Below, in pieces: positions 27,085 through 35,574 of a stretch of 64,000 nucleotides of DNA. A program made the position numbers and the translations under genes. The notes below the pieces were generated by a model. That model saw only the letters and a program-made list of their open reading frames with translations. It ran no database searches and was not told where the DNA came from. How positions within the stretch are numbered: position 1 is the stretch's first letter; the number at the start of each line of letters is the position of its first letter. Origin of the DNA: an uncultured Eubacterium sp. (GTDB taxonomy: Bacteria > Bacillota > Clostridia > Oscillospirales > Acutalibacteraceae); assembly GCF_934525195.1 (NCBI RefSeq), contig NZ_CAKSZA010000001.1, positions 62,001 to 126,000 on the forward strand, in the 5' to 3' direction.

Positions 27085-27453
27085 CTATGCCACGGCATCA
27101 ATCTCATCATCCGCCGATTTTTCATCAGTCACGGTGACAACAAATTTATGAGGCAGGCAAATAATCGACTCACCCGACCGATTGACAGATTTGTGATTGA
27201 CGCAAACACCGTCGGGACAATTTGCCTGAGTCACCTTTGCTTTGCCGTCTTTAATGACAAGAGTGTTTGTATCGCCGTCAAAATCATACTGCTTTTCAAA
27301 ATCTTCATCAAGTTTTAAGGTGTCAACGACTTTTCCGTCAACCTCAACCTGAACGAATTTGCCGCTGTCGCCATTGACAAAATAAAGATAAAAGCAAAGC
27401 ACACCTGCAACTGCAAGCACAACAGCAACTATAATCAAGTCAGCCTTTTTCAT
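27085..27453 (-). CDS. NusG domain II-containing protein
   Basis: 122 residues: an N-terminal membrane anchor (LIIVAVVLAVAGVLCFYLYF), then an extracellular NusG-domain-II beta fold with the conserved CPDGVCVNHK and SGESIICLPHKFVV, whose three cysteines could form a redox pair. No NGN domain, so it is not the transcription factor. It accompanies FMN-binding and ApbE genes in many anaerobes. ATG overlaps the upstream stop (TAATG). Confidence 0.88.
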   Translation of the reverse strand: MKKADLIIVAVVLAVAGVLCFYLYFVNGDSGKFVQVEVDGKVVDTLKLDEDFEKQYDFDGDTNTLVIKDGKAKVTQANCPDGVCVNHKSVNRSGESIICLPHKFVVTVTDEKSADDEIDAVA

Positions 27454-28019
27454 TATTTAGCCAAAAATTCGGTTACATATTCTGCTGCGTTATCAACACC
27501 GTTGATTACAGCCTCTGATGAAATTGTACTCTTTGCGATTACATCAACCTTTGAGCCTTTTTCAATGCCGTTTGATGAAACAACAGGTATCTTTTTGCCC
27601 TCAAACTGATTTTTGAAATCATCGGTAGCAATACGAACACCGAGGTATTCGGTTTCTTCCTGTTTGATGATGTCAACCCCGCAAACAACTTTGCCGTCAG
27701 CGGTGATTGTTGTTGCCATTTCGATAGGAGATTCAGCGTTGTAACCGACTGTTGTGCCGTTGATTACATAAGCCACAACTTCGTTTTTATCGTTATACAC
27801 TTCTTCAACGCCTGTTACGCCGAGTTTGTTATCTTTAACATCAACAGGCACAGACTTTGAAATTGTGAAGTTCACATCAACGGTGCCGTTATTTTTCTCA
27901 TCAACAGCATTTTTGATTGCGATTGAGCCAAATACAACAGCAACGCTGAGTACAAGCATAATGACGAAATACACAAGCTGTTTTTTTGATTTTGGATTGT
28001 AATGCGCTTTTGATTTCAT
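27453..28019 (-). CDS. Membrane-anchored FMN-binding-domain-like protein
   Basis: 188 residues: an N-terminal anchor (LVYFVIMLVLSVAVVFGSIA) and an extracellular RnfG-type FMN-binding domain. The equivalent of the flavinylation motif reads DVIAKSTISSEAV, against DAISGATITTNAV in RnfG of this window. The acceptor-position Thr is kept but SGA is replaced by AKS. GGAGG precedes ATG, and it starts 3 bp after apbE. Whether it carries covalent FMN is doubtful. Confidence 0.8.
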   Translation of the reverse strand: MKSKAHYNPKSKKQLVYFVIMLVLSVAVVFGSIAIKNAVDEKNNGTVDVNFTISKSVPVDVKDNKLGVTGVEEVYNDKNEVVAYVINGTTVGYNAESPIEMATTITADGKVVCGVDIIKQEETEYLGVRIATDDFKNQFEGKKIPVVSSNGIEKGSKVDVIAKSTISSEAVINGVDNAAEYVTEFLAK

Positions 28020-28022
28020 AAT

Positions 28023-29081
28023 TTATTCCTCCGAATTATCTAAAAATTGATTAAATCCTTTTGAAAATGTTTTGTTATATTCCTTATCAACCCACACGGC
28101 TTCTATTCCGTCAAGGCTGTCAACAAGATTTTTGCCGTCCTCAATAGTCATATTAAACAACGCAGTTGACATTGTATCGCCGAATGACGAATCCTTGCAA
28201 ATCACCGACACGCTCGCCATATATTCGCTCGGCATAAGTGTTTCGGGGTTGATTATATGGCAATATTTTTTGCCGTCAACGGTGTAGTAGCGTTGATAAT
28301 CACCGCTTGTTACAATGCACTCGTCCGTGATATTGAGTTTTAGCAAGAAATCATCCGAAGTAGTATCGGGATTTTCTATGCCGATAGTCCATTTTGTTTT
28401 GCCGTCATCGTTTTTATAGCCGAAAGTCGAGACATTTCCGCCGATTGAAATAGCGGCGCTTGTCCACAAATTGCTCTTTGCCCAGTCTGAAATCTGTTGA
28501 ACGGCATAGCCTTTGGCGATAGCACCGACATCGAGTTTCATCTCAGGGTCTTTAAAATAAACGGTATTATTATTCTTGTCTATAACAAGATTGTTAATAT
28601 CGGTATGCTTGCTTGCTTCTTTAAGTTTCGACATATCGGGAAGCTTCGCTTCCTCGGGATTTGCAATGCCGTAATCCCTCTCGTTATGCCACAATTCAAG
28701 AACCGTGCCCATACAAATATTCACTTTACCCTGAGTGGTGTTATAAATTTCTTTGCCGTAATTGAGCATATCAATTATTTTCGCATCAACCTTTACAGGA
28801 GCTTTGCCTGCAAGTTTGTTGACATTATAAAGATTTGTTACACCCTCGTATTCCTTATAAATATCGAACAGTTCATCATAGGTTTTAAGTTCATCATAAA
28901 ACCGCTGATAATTGCGGTCGAACACTTCCTGACTGTTGTCATAAGCGATAACAGTTGAAGCGGTATCGAAAAGGTCAAGGAACGACGCTTTATATTTTTC
29001 CTTTGCTTTGACAGAATTGGAGCAAGAAGCGAAAGCAACAGCAACCGCAAAAGCCAAAAACAGCGACATTATTTTTTTCAT
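28023..29081 (-). CDS. apbE: FAD:protein FMN transferase (ApbE lipoprotein)
   Basis: Transfers FMN from FAD to Thr/Ser of extracytoplasmic flavoproteins such as RnfG and RnfD. 352 residues from MKKIMSLFL, with a lipoprotein signal (FASC). Family blocks: FDTASTVIAY, KLDVGAIAKGYAVQ, ISIGGNVSTFG, YCHIINPETLMPS and SFGDTMSTALF. No Shine-Dalgarno precedes ATG. A consensus -10 ends seven bases upstream, so the transcript may be leaderless. The longer frame to 29117 begins in the -35 box and is rejected. It heads the apbE / FMN-binding / NusG-II / Gx operon. Confidence 0.92.
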   Translation of the reverse strand: MKKIMSLFLAFAVAVAFASCSNSVKAKEKYKASFLDLFDTASTVIAYDNSQEVFDRNYQRFYDELKTYDELFDIYKEYEGVTNLYNVNKLAGKAPVKVDAKIIDMLNYGKEIYNTTQGKVNICMGTVLELWHNERDYGIANPEEAKLPDMSKLKEASKHTDINNLVIDKNNNTVYFKDPEMKLDVGAIAKGYAVQQISDWAKSNLWTSAAISIGGNVSTFGYKNDDGKTKWTIGIENPDTTSDDFLLKLNITDECIVTSGDYQRYYTVDGKKYCHIINPETLMPSEYMASVSVICKDSSFGDTMSTALFNMTIEDGKNLVDSLDGIEAVWVDKEYNKTFSKGFNQFLDNSEE

Positions 29082-29088
29082 AAATAAT

Positions 29089-29117
29089 ATTATAACAGAA
29101 ATTCGGCAACAATTCAA
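29089..29117 (-). promoter_or_regulatory. apbE promoter placing the transcript start at the ATG
   Basis: Minus strand TTGAAT (29117-29112), 17-bp spacer, TATAAT (29094-29089). Only seven bases separate the -10 box from the ATG at 29081. Confidence 0.65.
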
Positions 29118-29204
29118 CCACTATAATATATTTATTATATATAAAACAAATAAATATGTTCACAAATATATTCAAAAAAAGGTTTCCAAAAGCAAACGAA
29201 AAAC

Positions 29205-29237
29205 TTTATAAAAAAAGTTCCCCAAAAGGGGAACTTT
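29205..29237 (-). terminator. Terminator of the tandem-domain lipoprotein gene
   Basis: Stem AAAGTTCCCC / GGGGAACTTT around TTTT (29214-29237), with a run of Ts on the minus strand. It separates this gene from apbE. Confidence 0.9.
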
Positions 29238-29257
29238 AAATTAGCAATTAAAAGCAA

Positions 29258-30256
29258 TTATGAATTGATTGCCTTTGCAACATTTTCTGCAATGCCGTTG
29301 ATTGTCATTGTGCAACCGGCCTTGAGGTCTGCGTCAGTTGCTGTCATATCGTCGCCATAAGAAGCCTTAACTTCGTCAGCTGTCTTGCCAACACACCACT
29401 TCTCAAATGCTTCAGCCTGCTCATACCACTCTTTACCGATTGGTGATGCGCCTCTCATATTGTAATCATCGCCAAGTTCTTTCTTTGACTTGTAAGCTCC
29501 TTTTGCGACAGTGAACTTGCCGTCAGCGATTGAGCACTTAGCCTGTGAAGCATCGATAACGCAAGATGTTACCTTGCCGTTTGCATCAACAGTTACAATT
29601 GCATAGTTTGTGTCGTACTGAAGATTTGTTTCGTTTGACTCATAATACTTTTCTGTTGTCATAGAAAGCTTGAGTGAATCAGTAGCGCTTGCACCGAGGT
29701 CTTTTGCATTTTCCATAGCCTGTGCTGTTACCTGTGCAAAACCGTTTGCATACATTGTGCAACCGGCCTTGAGGTCTGCATCTGATGGATAACCGTCTTC
29801 GCCGATACCTGCCTTAACTTCTTCAGCTGTCTTGCCCTTTGCCCATTCTTCAAATGCAGCAATTTGCTCATACCATTCTTTGCCGATTCCGGAAGCACCC
29901 TTCATACCGTAGTCTTCCTTCTTATCACGCTTTGTTCTGAGGTCTGCTACATCGCCGTTATCCTTTTTGAGGTCAGGCTTTGTCTGAGCTTCGTCAATTT
30001 TTACATCAATAATTTTACCGTCTGCATCAACAAGAACTGCTGCACATACAGAGTCAATTTCAAGGTTTGTGTCTGACTTATTGTATTCGTCATCCTTAAT
30101 TTCGCTTGAAATAGCATAGCCTGTCTTTGCAGTTGCTGCTGCATCAGTTTTTGTGTCGTCTGGTGTTGCTGAATCCTTTGAACCGGAGCAAGCTGCAAAG
30201 CCGACTGCCATCAAGCCTGCAAGTCCGACTGCAAGAAATTTTTTCATTTTAGTCAT
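29258..30256 (-). CDS. Lipoprotein with two tandem redox-locus domains
   Basis: 332 residues. The signal ends in the lipobox FAAC. Two homologous domains follow (about 45-190 and 195-332), each holding the order Y-x-M-(K/R)-GAS, IGKEWYEQ, GKTA-EVKA and DADLKAGCTM. Each GAS is preceded by DYGMK or DYNMR, which recalls but does not equal the ApbE acceptor motif Dxx(S/T)GA(S/T). Placed between rnfB and apbE it is probably an extracytoplasmic flavin carrier, loosely comparable to the two-domain lipoprotein PplA of Listeria (inference). AAGGAGAGG precedes ATG. Own promoter and terminator. Confidence 0.8.
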   Translation of the reverse strand: MTKMKKFLAVGLAGLMAVGFAACSGSKDSATPDDTKTDAAATAKTGYAISSEIKDDEYNKSDTNLEIDSVCAAVLVDADGKIIDVKIDEAQTKPDLKKDNGDVADLRTKRDKKEDYGMKGASGIGKEWYEQIAAFEEWAKGKTAEEVKAGIGEDGYPSDADLKAGCTMYANGFAQVTAQAMENAKDLGASATDSLKLSMTTEKYYESNETNLQYDTNYAIVTVDANGKVTSCVIDASQAKCSIADGKFTVAKGAYKSKKELGDDYNMRGASPIGKEWYEQAEAFEKWCVGKTADEVKASYGDDMTATDADLKAGCTMTINGIAENVAKAINS

Positions 30257-30302
30257 AATAATCCTCTCCTTTAATATTATTGTTTACCAAAATGTTAACA
30301 TC

Positions 30303-30331
30303 ATTTTAAATCATTGATAAGAGATTGTCAA
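30303..30331 (-). promoter_or_regulatory. SigA-type promoter of the tandem-domain lipoprotein gene
   Basis: Minus strand TTGACA (30331-30326), 17-bp spacer, TAAAAT (30308-30303). The gene can therefore be expressed separately from rnf. No terminator is seen after rnfB. Confidence 0.7.
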
Positions 30332-30366
30332 TATCTTTGTGAAAAATTTATCACAATATTTTGACA

Positions 30367-31164
30367 TTAATATTTCTTAATTATCTTTCTTGGACACTTT
30401 TCGGCACATTTACCGCAAGAAGTACATTTTTCGTAATCAATCTTTGCGATGTTATCAACCACTGTGATAGCTCCTGCCTCACAAACCTTTTGGCAAATAC
30501 CGCAAGCGATACAACCTGCTGTGCAGGCATCTCTTACATCCTTGCCCTTTACATGTGAGAAGCACTGAACACGATAATGTGATTCGGCAGGAACAAGCTC
30601 GATAAGCTGATGAGGACAAATCTTTACGCACTTGCCACAAGCAATGCAAAGGCTTTCGTCAACAACGGCTTTCTTGTCGATAATACGAATTGCACCTTCA
30701 GGGCAAACTCTTGCGCAAGAGCCAAAGCCGAGGCATCCGTATTTACAAGCATACGGGCTTGAACCCGGCATAATTGAAGCTGCCGTACAGCTGTCAATGC
30801 CGATATAGTTATAATCAAGAGTTCTCTTGTCGCTGTTACCGTCACACTTTACATATGCAACCTTGCGAGTCATTTCGCCAAGTTCCGCACCCATAATTTT
30901 TGCAACTTGTTCCGCAACAGGCTTGCCGCCGACAGGACAACCCGAAACCGGAGCTTCGCCTGAAGCGATAGCGTGAGCAAGAGCATCGCATCCTGCATAA
31001 CCGCAACCACCGCAGTTACTGCCCGGAAGAACCTCTCTGACCTTTTCTTCTTTTTCATCTACTTCTACATGAAAAACTTTTTCTGCAATGCCGAGGGCAA
31101 CGCCGACAATCAAACTGATGAGGCAAACAATACCAACGGCAATTAAAATCTCTTTAATATCCAT
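30367..31164 (-). CDS. rnfB: Rnf complex subunit RnfB (polyferredoxin)
   Basis: 265 residues. An N-terminal membrane anchor precedes the cytoplasmic Fe-S domain: CGGCGYAGCDALA-type cluster, then CKYGCLGFGSC, and ferredoxin-type CIACGKCVKICP, CIACGICQKVC and CTSCGKCAEKCP motifs. It accepts electrons from reduced ferredoxin. AAGGAG precedes ATG. Last gene of rnfCDGEAB. Confidence 0.96.
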   Translation of the reverse strand: MDIKEILIAVGIVCLISLIVGVALGIAEKVFHVEVDEKEEKVREVLPGSNCGGCGYAGCDALAHAIASGEAPVSGCPVGGKPVAEQVAKIMGAELGEMTRKVAYVKCDGNSDKRTLDYNYIGIDSCTAASIMPGSSPYACKYGCLGFGSCARVCPEGAIRIIDKKAVVDESLCIACGKCVKICPHQLIELVPAESHYRVQCFSHVKGKDVRDACTAGCIACGICQKVCEAGAITVVDNIAKIDYEKCTSCGKCAEKCPRKIIKKY

Positions 31165-31179
31165 AAAGCTCCTTTCTGC

Positions 31180-31758
31180 TTAAGCAAAAGCATTGAAGCC
31201 GTAGAATGCAATAGACATAAGGCAAGCAGTCATAAGAACCGCAGGTGTGCCCTTGAAGCATCCCAAGAAATCATTGTTTTCTGTTTTTTCACGAACACTT
31301 GCCATAATAACGATGGCAACAGTAAAGCCTAATGCAGTGCCGAAGCCTGTAACAACGCTTGTAATTACATCGTTTGACTGCTGAACATTTGTGAGAGCAG
31401 TACCCAAAACCGCACAGTTTGTTGTGATAAGAGGAAGGTATACACCAAGGCTCTTATAAAGTGACGGAACAACCTTTTTGAGGAAAGTCTCAACAAGCTG
31501 AACCAAGAATGCGATTACAACGATGAATATAATAGTTTTTAAATACTCTAAATGAAGCTTTACAATAACATATTTATAGAGTGCACTTGAAACAAGTGAC
31601 GAAAGAGTGATAACGAAAATTACCGCTCCGCCCATACCTGCGGCAGTTTTGGTGGATTTTGAAACACCGAGGAACGGACAAATACCCAAGAACTGACTGA
31701 GAACAACATTGTTGATGAGTGCTGTTGTAATCAGAACCAAAAACAACTTTCCTGCCAT
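31180..31758 (-). CDS. rnfA: Rnf complex subunit RnfA
   Basis: 192-residue integral membrane subunit with six helices: NNVVLSQFLGICPFLGVS and the inverted-repeat partner TTNCAVLGTALTN, whose cysteines bind the intramembrane 2Fe-2S cluster shared with RnfE. Start preceded by AGGAGG. It directly follows rnfE. Confidence 0.97.
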   Translation of the reverse strand: MAGKLFLVLITTALINNVVLSQFLGICPFLGVSKSTKTAAGMGGAVIFVITLSSLVSSALYKYVIVKLHLEYLKTIIFIVVIAFLVQLVETFLKKVVPSLYKSLGVYLPLITTNCAVLGTALTNVQQSNDVITSVVTGFGTALGFTVAIVIMASVREKTENNDFLGCFKGTPAVLMTACLMSIAFYGFNAFA

Positions 31759-32421
31759 TTACTTGCCCTCCTTTTCTGCCGACGGACATTGTGCACAGTT
31801 GCCTGTACAACCTGTCTTTTTCTTTTCTTTCTTGCTTACGCCGAGTTTGTTCATCAAAGCGCAGAGAAGTGAAAGCACCAAGAATGCACCCGGAGCAAGA
31901 ATGAAGAGTGAAATAGGCTCATAGCTTTCAGTCAATACACGAAGTCCGAAAACTGTGCCGTTGCCGAGGATTTCTCTGATGATACCGATAGTGGTAAGAC
32001 CGATTGTGAAACCGATACCGATACCGATACCGTCAAAAATCGAAAGCACAACGCTATTCTTCGAAGCATAAGATTCCGCTCTGCCGAAGATGATGCAGTT
32101 TACAACGATGAGAGGGATGAAAATACCCAAACTGCTGTAAAGCGGAGTGAGAAATGCATGCATAAGCATTTCTACAATAGTTACAAATGAAGCAATAATA
32201 ATGATATAAACAGGCACTCTTACGCCGTTTGGAATAACCTTACGCAAAAGAGAAATAATCATATTTGACATAATGAGAACTGCCATTGTGGCAACACCCA
32301 TACCAAGACCGTTGAGTGCGCTTGTTGTTACCGCCAAGGTCGGACACATACCAAGCATAAGCACAAAGGTAGGATTTTCCTTGATGATACCGTTATAAAG
32401 TCTTTCTAAAATACCCTTCAA
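31759..32421 (-). CDS. rnfE: Rnf complex subunit RnfE
   Basis: 220 residues, six helices, homologous to RnfA in inverted topology: NPTFVLMLGMCPTLAVT and LIVVNCIIFGRAE carry the cluster cysteines. The hydrophilic tail ends CTGNCAQCPSAEKEGK, with extra cysteines of unknown role. Starts with TTG preceded by GGGGGAG. Confidence 0.95.
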   Translation of the reverse strand: MKGILERLYNGIIKENPTFVLMLGMCPTLAVTTSALNGLGMGVATMAVLIMSNMIISLLRKVIPNGVRVPVYIIIIASFVTIVEMLMHAFLTPLYSSLGIFIPLIVVNCIIFGRAESYASKNSVVLSIFDGIGIGIGFTIGLTTIGIIREILGNGTVFGLRVLTESYEPISLFILAPGAFLVLSLLCALMNKLGVSKKEKKKTGCTGNCAQCPSAEKEGK

Positions 32422-32438
32422 AAAAATCTCCCCCTCTC

Positions 32439-33077
32439 TTACTGTGCCTGTGCGGAATCCGCACCGCCGAAGTTTGCTTGATAGAAAGCAATACCGGCAT
32501 TGACCGCCTCTGTTACGGCATTTGTTGTGATTGTTGCACCTGAAATTGCATCAATCTCCGTATCAGCCGTAGCACCTGACTTTGTATAGCTCAAAGTTTG
32601 TGCCGGCTTGCCCTTGAACTGATTTTGGAAATCAGGATCTGCACATTTTGAGCCGAGACCTGCTGTTTCGCTGTTGCTGATTACAGTAAAGCCTGTAAGC
32701 TTGTCGTCCTTGATACCGATTGCAACCTGAATTTCACCGCCGTAGCCGTTTGGTGAAGTTGAAGCAATGATATAGCCCTCTGTGTCGCCGTTTGATGACT
32801 TAACTTCAAGAGCGTCTGTTACAGCACAGCCTGCAAGGCCGTTTTTGTCAAAAAGTTTTGTTGATTTTTCAATCATTTTGTCGAGTCCGTCAACCTCGCC
32901 GAACTCTGTGGCATCGGCATAAACAACTTTATAAGCCGCTGCCTTTTGATTAATTTCCGCCTGTTCGATAGGACCTTTGGTAATTTGGTTTACAACAGCC
33001 AAAGCCGCAACGGCAACCAAGGTGATAATAACCAAAACCAATGTGTTTTTGAACAAGCCTGATTTTTTCTTTTCCAT
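32439..33077 (-). CDS. rnfG: Rnf complex subunit RnfG (flavoprotein)
   Basis: 212 residues: an N-terminal helix, then an extracytoplasmic FMN_bind domain. The flavinylation motif DAISGATITTNAV is canonical, with Thr the expected covalent FMN site installed by ApbE. GLGSKCADPDFQNQFKGKPA is a family block. ATG overlaps the rnfD stop (TAATG). Confidence 0.96.
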   Translation of the reverse strand: MEKKKSGLFKNTLVLVIITLVAVAALAVVNQITKGPIEQAEINQKAAAYKVVYADATEFGEVDGLDKMIEKSTKLFDKNGLAGCAVTDALEVKSSNGDTEGYIIASTSPNGYGGEIQVAIGIKDDKLTGFTVISNSETAGLGSKCADPDFQNQFKGKPAQTLSYTKSGATADTEIDAISGATITTNAVTEAVNAGIAFYQANFGGADSAQAQ

Positions 33078-34114
33078 TACTGTGCATCTCCTTTCGCTTT
33101 AACTGAGCCGAAAGGCTTTGGAACAGTTATTTTTTCAATCAACGGAACAAGAAGGTTGCAAATGATGATTGCATATGAAACGCCCTCTGCCGATGAGCCT
33201 ACAACTCTGAACATTGCTGTTACGAAGCCGAGAAGCACACCGTAAAGGAGTTGTCCCTTTGGAGAAATCGGGCTTGTTACATAGTCGGTTGCCATAAAGA
33301 ATGCACCAACAAGAAGTCCGCCTGACAAAGCCTCGCTCAAAAGGTAATTTACAGTTACTGTGTCACCCTGAACAAGTCTGATAATTGCGATGAACGCAAC
33401 AGTTGAAAGAATATATGTACCCGGAATACGGATTGAAATAACCTTTTTGATAAGGAGATATGCGGCACCGATCAAGATAGCCAAAGCCGAAACCTCACCG
33501 ATGCAACCGCCGTGCATACCGAGGAAAAGTGATGTCAAATCAAGTTCTTTGCCGTCACCGAGCTGTGCAAGAGGAGTTGCACCTGCCACAGCGTCAAGTG
33601 CGGTGTCTGTCTTGCCTGCAAGGAGATAAAGACAATCTTTGATTTTGCCGTCCTTGAAAAGTTCGGCAAATGATGCGCTGTATACCTTATACATTGCAAA
33701 GTCGCTCATTTTTGCTGCGAACGAAATGAGAAGGAAGCATCTTGCAGCGAGTGCAGGGTTCATAAAGTTCTGACCCAAGCCACCGAAAAGCATTTTTACA
33801 ATAATGATTGCAAAGCCGCTACCGAGAACAGGTATGTACCAAGGCACACTTGCAGGAAGGTTAACAGCCAAAATAAGACCTGTTACCAACGCACTGTTGT
33901 CAAAAATTGTAATCGGTCGCTTTGTGATAACTTCAAAAAGAAGCTCAAAAAGAACACTTGATACAACGCAAAGAACGGTTACGAACAATGCCGGAAGGCC
34001 GAAATGGTAAATACCGAATGCAAGAATCGGCAAAAGTGCCAAAGCAACATCGCCCATAATTGTTTTGGTGCTGTCCTGTGTTCTTAAATGCGGAGATACC
34101 GAAACATTATACAT
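33077..34114 (-). CDS. rnfD: Rnf complex subunit RnfD
   Basis: 345 residues, NqrB/RnfD family, about ten helices: GGLGQNFMNPALAARCFLL, then the flavinylation site DAVAGATPLAQL, and FMATDYVTSPISPKGQ. The site normally reads (S/T)GAT, and here the first position is Ala. The acceptor Thr is kept. Forms the ion-translocating membrane core with RnfA, E and G. Confidence 0.96.
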   Translation of the reverse strand: MYNVSVSPHLRTQDSTKTIMGDVALALLPILAFGIYHFGLPALFVTVLCVVSSVLFELLFEVITKRPITIFDNSALVTGLILAVNLPASVPWYIPVLGSGFAIIIVKMLFGGLGQNFMNPALAARCFLLISFAAKMSDFAMYKVYSASFAELFKDGKIKDCLYLLAGKTDTALDAVAGATPLAQLGDGKELDLTSLFLGMHGGCIGEVSALAILIGAAYLLIKKVISIRIPGTYILSTVAFIAIIRLVQGDTVTVNYLLSEALSGGLLVGAFFMATDYVTSPISPKGQLLYGVLLGFVTAMFRVVGSSAEGVSYAIIICNLLVPLIEKITVPKPFGSVKAKGDAQ

Positions 34115-34117
34115 AAT

Positions 34118-35461
34118 TTACTTTACCCCCTTTGCTTTTTGTCTGTTAAGTTCTTTTCTTACCTCTGCCTTGCCGACATTGAAAAGGTGGGTAAGAGGAA
34201 TTCTTGCCGGGCAAGTGTATGAGCAACAGCCACACTGTACACATTCCATACCGCCCAAATCCGCAAAAGCAGTGAATTTGCTCTGCTTAACAGCCTTTGC
34301 AAGCATTTGCGGAACAAGATTTGACGGGCAAACACTTACGCATCTGCCACAGTGAATACAATTTGTAGCCTCAACAGAAGCAACATCATCCTCTGTGAAA
34401 GCAAGAATAGACGCAGAAGTCTTTTGAACAGGCACATCGAGTGTGCTCATAGCAAAGCCTGTCATCGGACCGCCTGAGATAATCTTGACTGCATCTTCCT
34501 TCAAGCCGCCGCACTTTTCAATTACATACTGATGGCTACAACCGATTGGCACTTTGAAGTTGTTGCATTGATTAACGCCGTCACCTGTTATGGTCATATA
34601 CCTGTAAATAAGAGGAATATTCTCATAAAGTGCATTGTAAATCGCAAAACATGTTGATGAGTTTACAACAACGCATTTTGCATCGGCAGGAAGCATTTTT
34701 GAATTAATCTTTCTGCCTGTTACGGCATAGATAAGTGAACGCTCACCACCCTGCGGATACTTTGTTTTAAGTTCGCAGATGTCCATATTATCATCAGGTT
34801 GAATAAAGCCCTTGATAACCTTGATTGAATCGTTCTTGTTGTCCTCAATGCCGAAAACAGCCTTTGCATTTGGCAAAAGTCTTTGAATTTGGCGAACTGC
34901 CTTGACAATCTGCTCGCCCTTTTCAAGCATAATGCGATAGTCAACGGTGAGATAAGGCTCGCACTCACAGCCGTTGATGATGATGGTGTCGATTTCATCG
35001 GCATTTTTAGGTGACAATTTTACACCTGTCGGGAAGCCTGCACCACCCAAACCGATAATACCGAAGTCCTTGATTTTTTGGAGAACTTCCTCAACGGTCA
35101 AATCATCGGGATTTGACTTAACACCCATTCCCTCGACTTCTTCATCAAGTCCGTCATTTTCAACAACAATGGATTTTACAAGACTGCCGTTGATTACTCT
35201 GCGGTTTTCGATAGATTTTACCGTGCCTGAAACCGAGCTGTGCACGGGTGCGGAAATAAATCCGCCTGCCTTCGCAATCATCTGACCTTTTAGCACTCTG
35301 TCACCCGGATTTACGAGTGGCTCGGCAGGTGCGCCGATATGCTGGCTCAAAGGATAAACGGTTACAGAAGAAGCATTAATTGCGGTGATAGGAAAATCTT
35401 TTGAAAGCTCCTTGCCCTCATAAAGACGAAGTCCCTTTTTTAATGCTTTTCTTTTCTTCAT
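34118..35461 (-). CDS. rnfC: Rnf complex subunit RnfC (NADH-side flavoprotein)
   Basis: 447 residues: an RnfC barrel-sandwich N-terminus, then the NADH/FMN site GIIGLGGAGFPTGVKLSP and NGCECEPYLT, and a C-terminal double 4Fe-4S region (CIHCGRCVSVCP, CVQCGCCSYTCP). Transfers electrons to NAD+ from ferredoxin, coupled to ion export. GAGAGGATG precedes ATG. First gene of the operon. Confidence 0.97.
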   Translation of the reverse strand: MKKRKALKKGLRLYEGKELSKDFPITAINASSVTVYPLSQHIGAPAEPLVNPGDRVLKGQMIAKAGGFISAPVHSSVSGTVKSIENRRVINGSLVKSIVVENDGLDEEVEGMGVKSNPDDLTVEEVLQKIKDFGIIGLGGAGFPTGVKLSPKNADEIDTIIINGCECEPYLTVDYRIMLEKGEQIVKAVRQIQRLLPNAKAVFGIEDNKNDSIKVIKGFIQPDDNMDICELKTKYPQGGERSLIYAVTGRKINSKMLPADAKCVVVNSSTCFAIYNALYENIPLIYRYMTITGDGVNQCNNFKVPIGCSHQYVIEKCGGLKEDAVKIISGGPMTGFAMSTLDVPVQKTSASILAFTEDDVASVEATNCIHCGRCVSVCPSNLVPQMLAKAVKQSKFTAFADLGGMECVQCGCCSYTCPARIPLTHLFNVGKAEVRKELNRQKAKGVK

Positions 35462-35527
35462 TAAAAAACATCCTCTCTACTCTTTTAGACATAAATTTTT
35501 AATCCAACTAAATTTTATGTTTATTAT

Positions 35528-35556
35528 AATATAGCATATTATTATAGAAATTTCAA
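35528..35556 (-). promoter_or_regulatory. SigA-type promoter of the rnf operon
   Basis: Minus strand TTGAAA (35556-35551), 17-bp spacer, TATATT (35533-35528). It lies just after the stop of the preceding gene, with no terminator seen between. Confidence 0.6.
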
Positions 35557-35574
35557 CAGTAAAACTATACCCAA

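Noticed and set aside
27085..27453. Transcription factor NusG
   Set aside because: Only domain II is present, after a membrane anchor, and the NGN domain is missing. It belongs to the redox-locus family.
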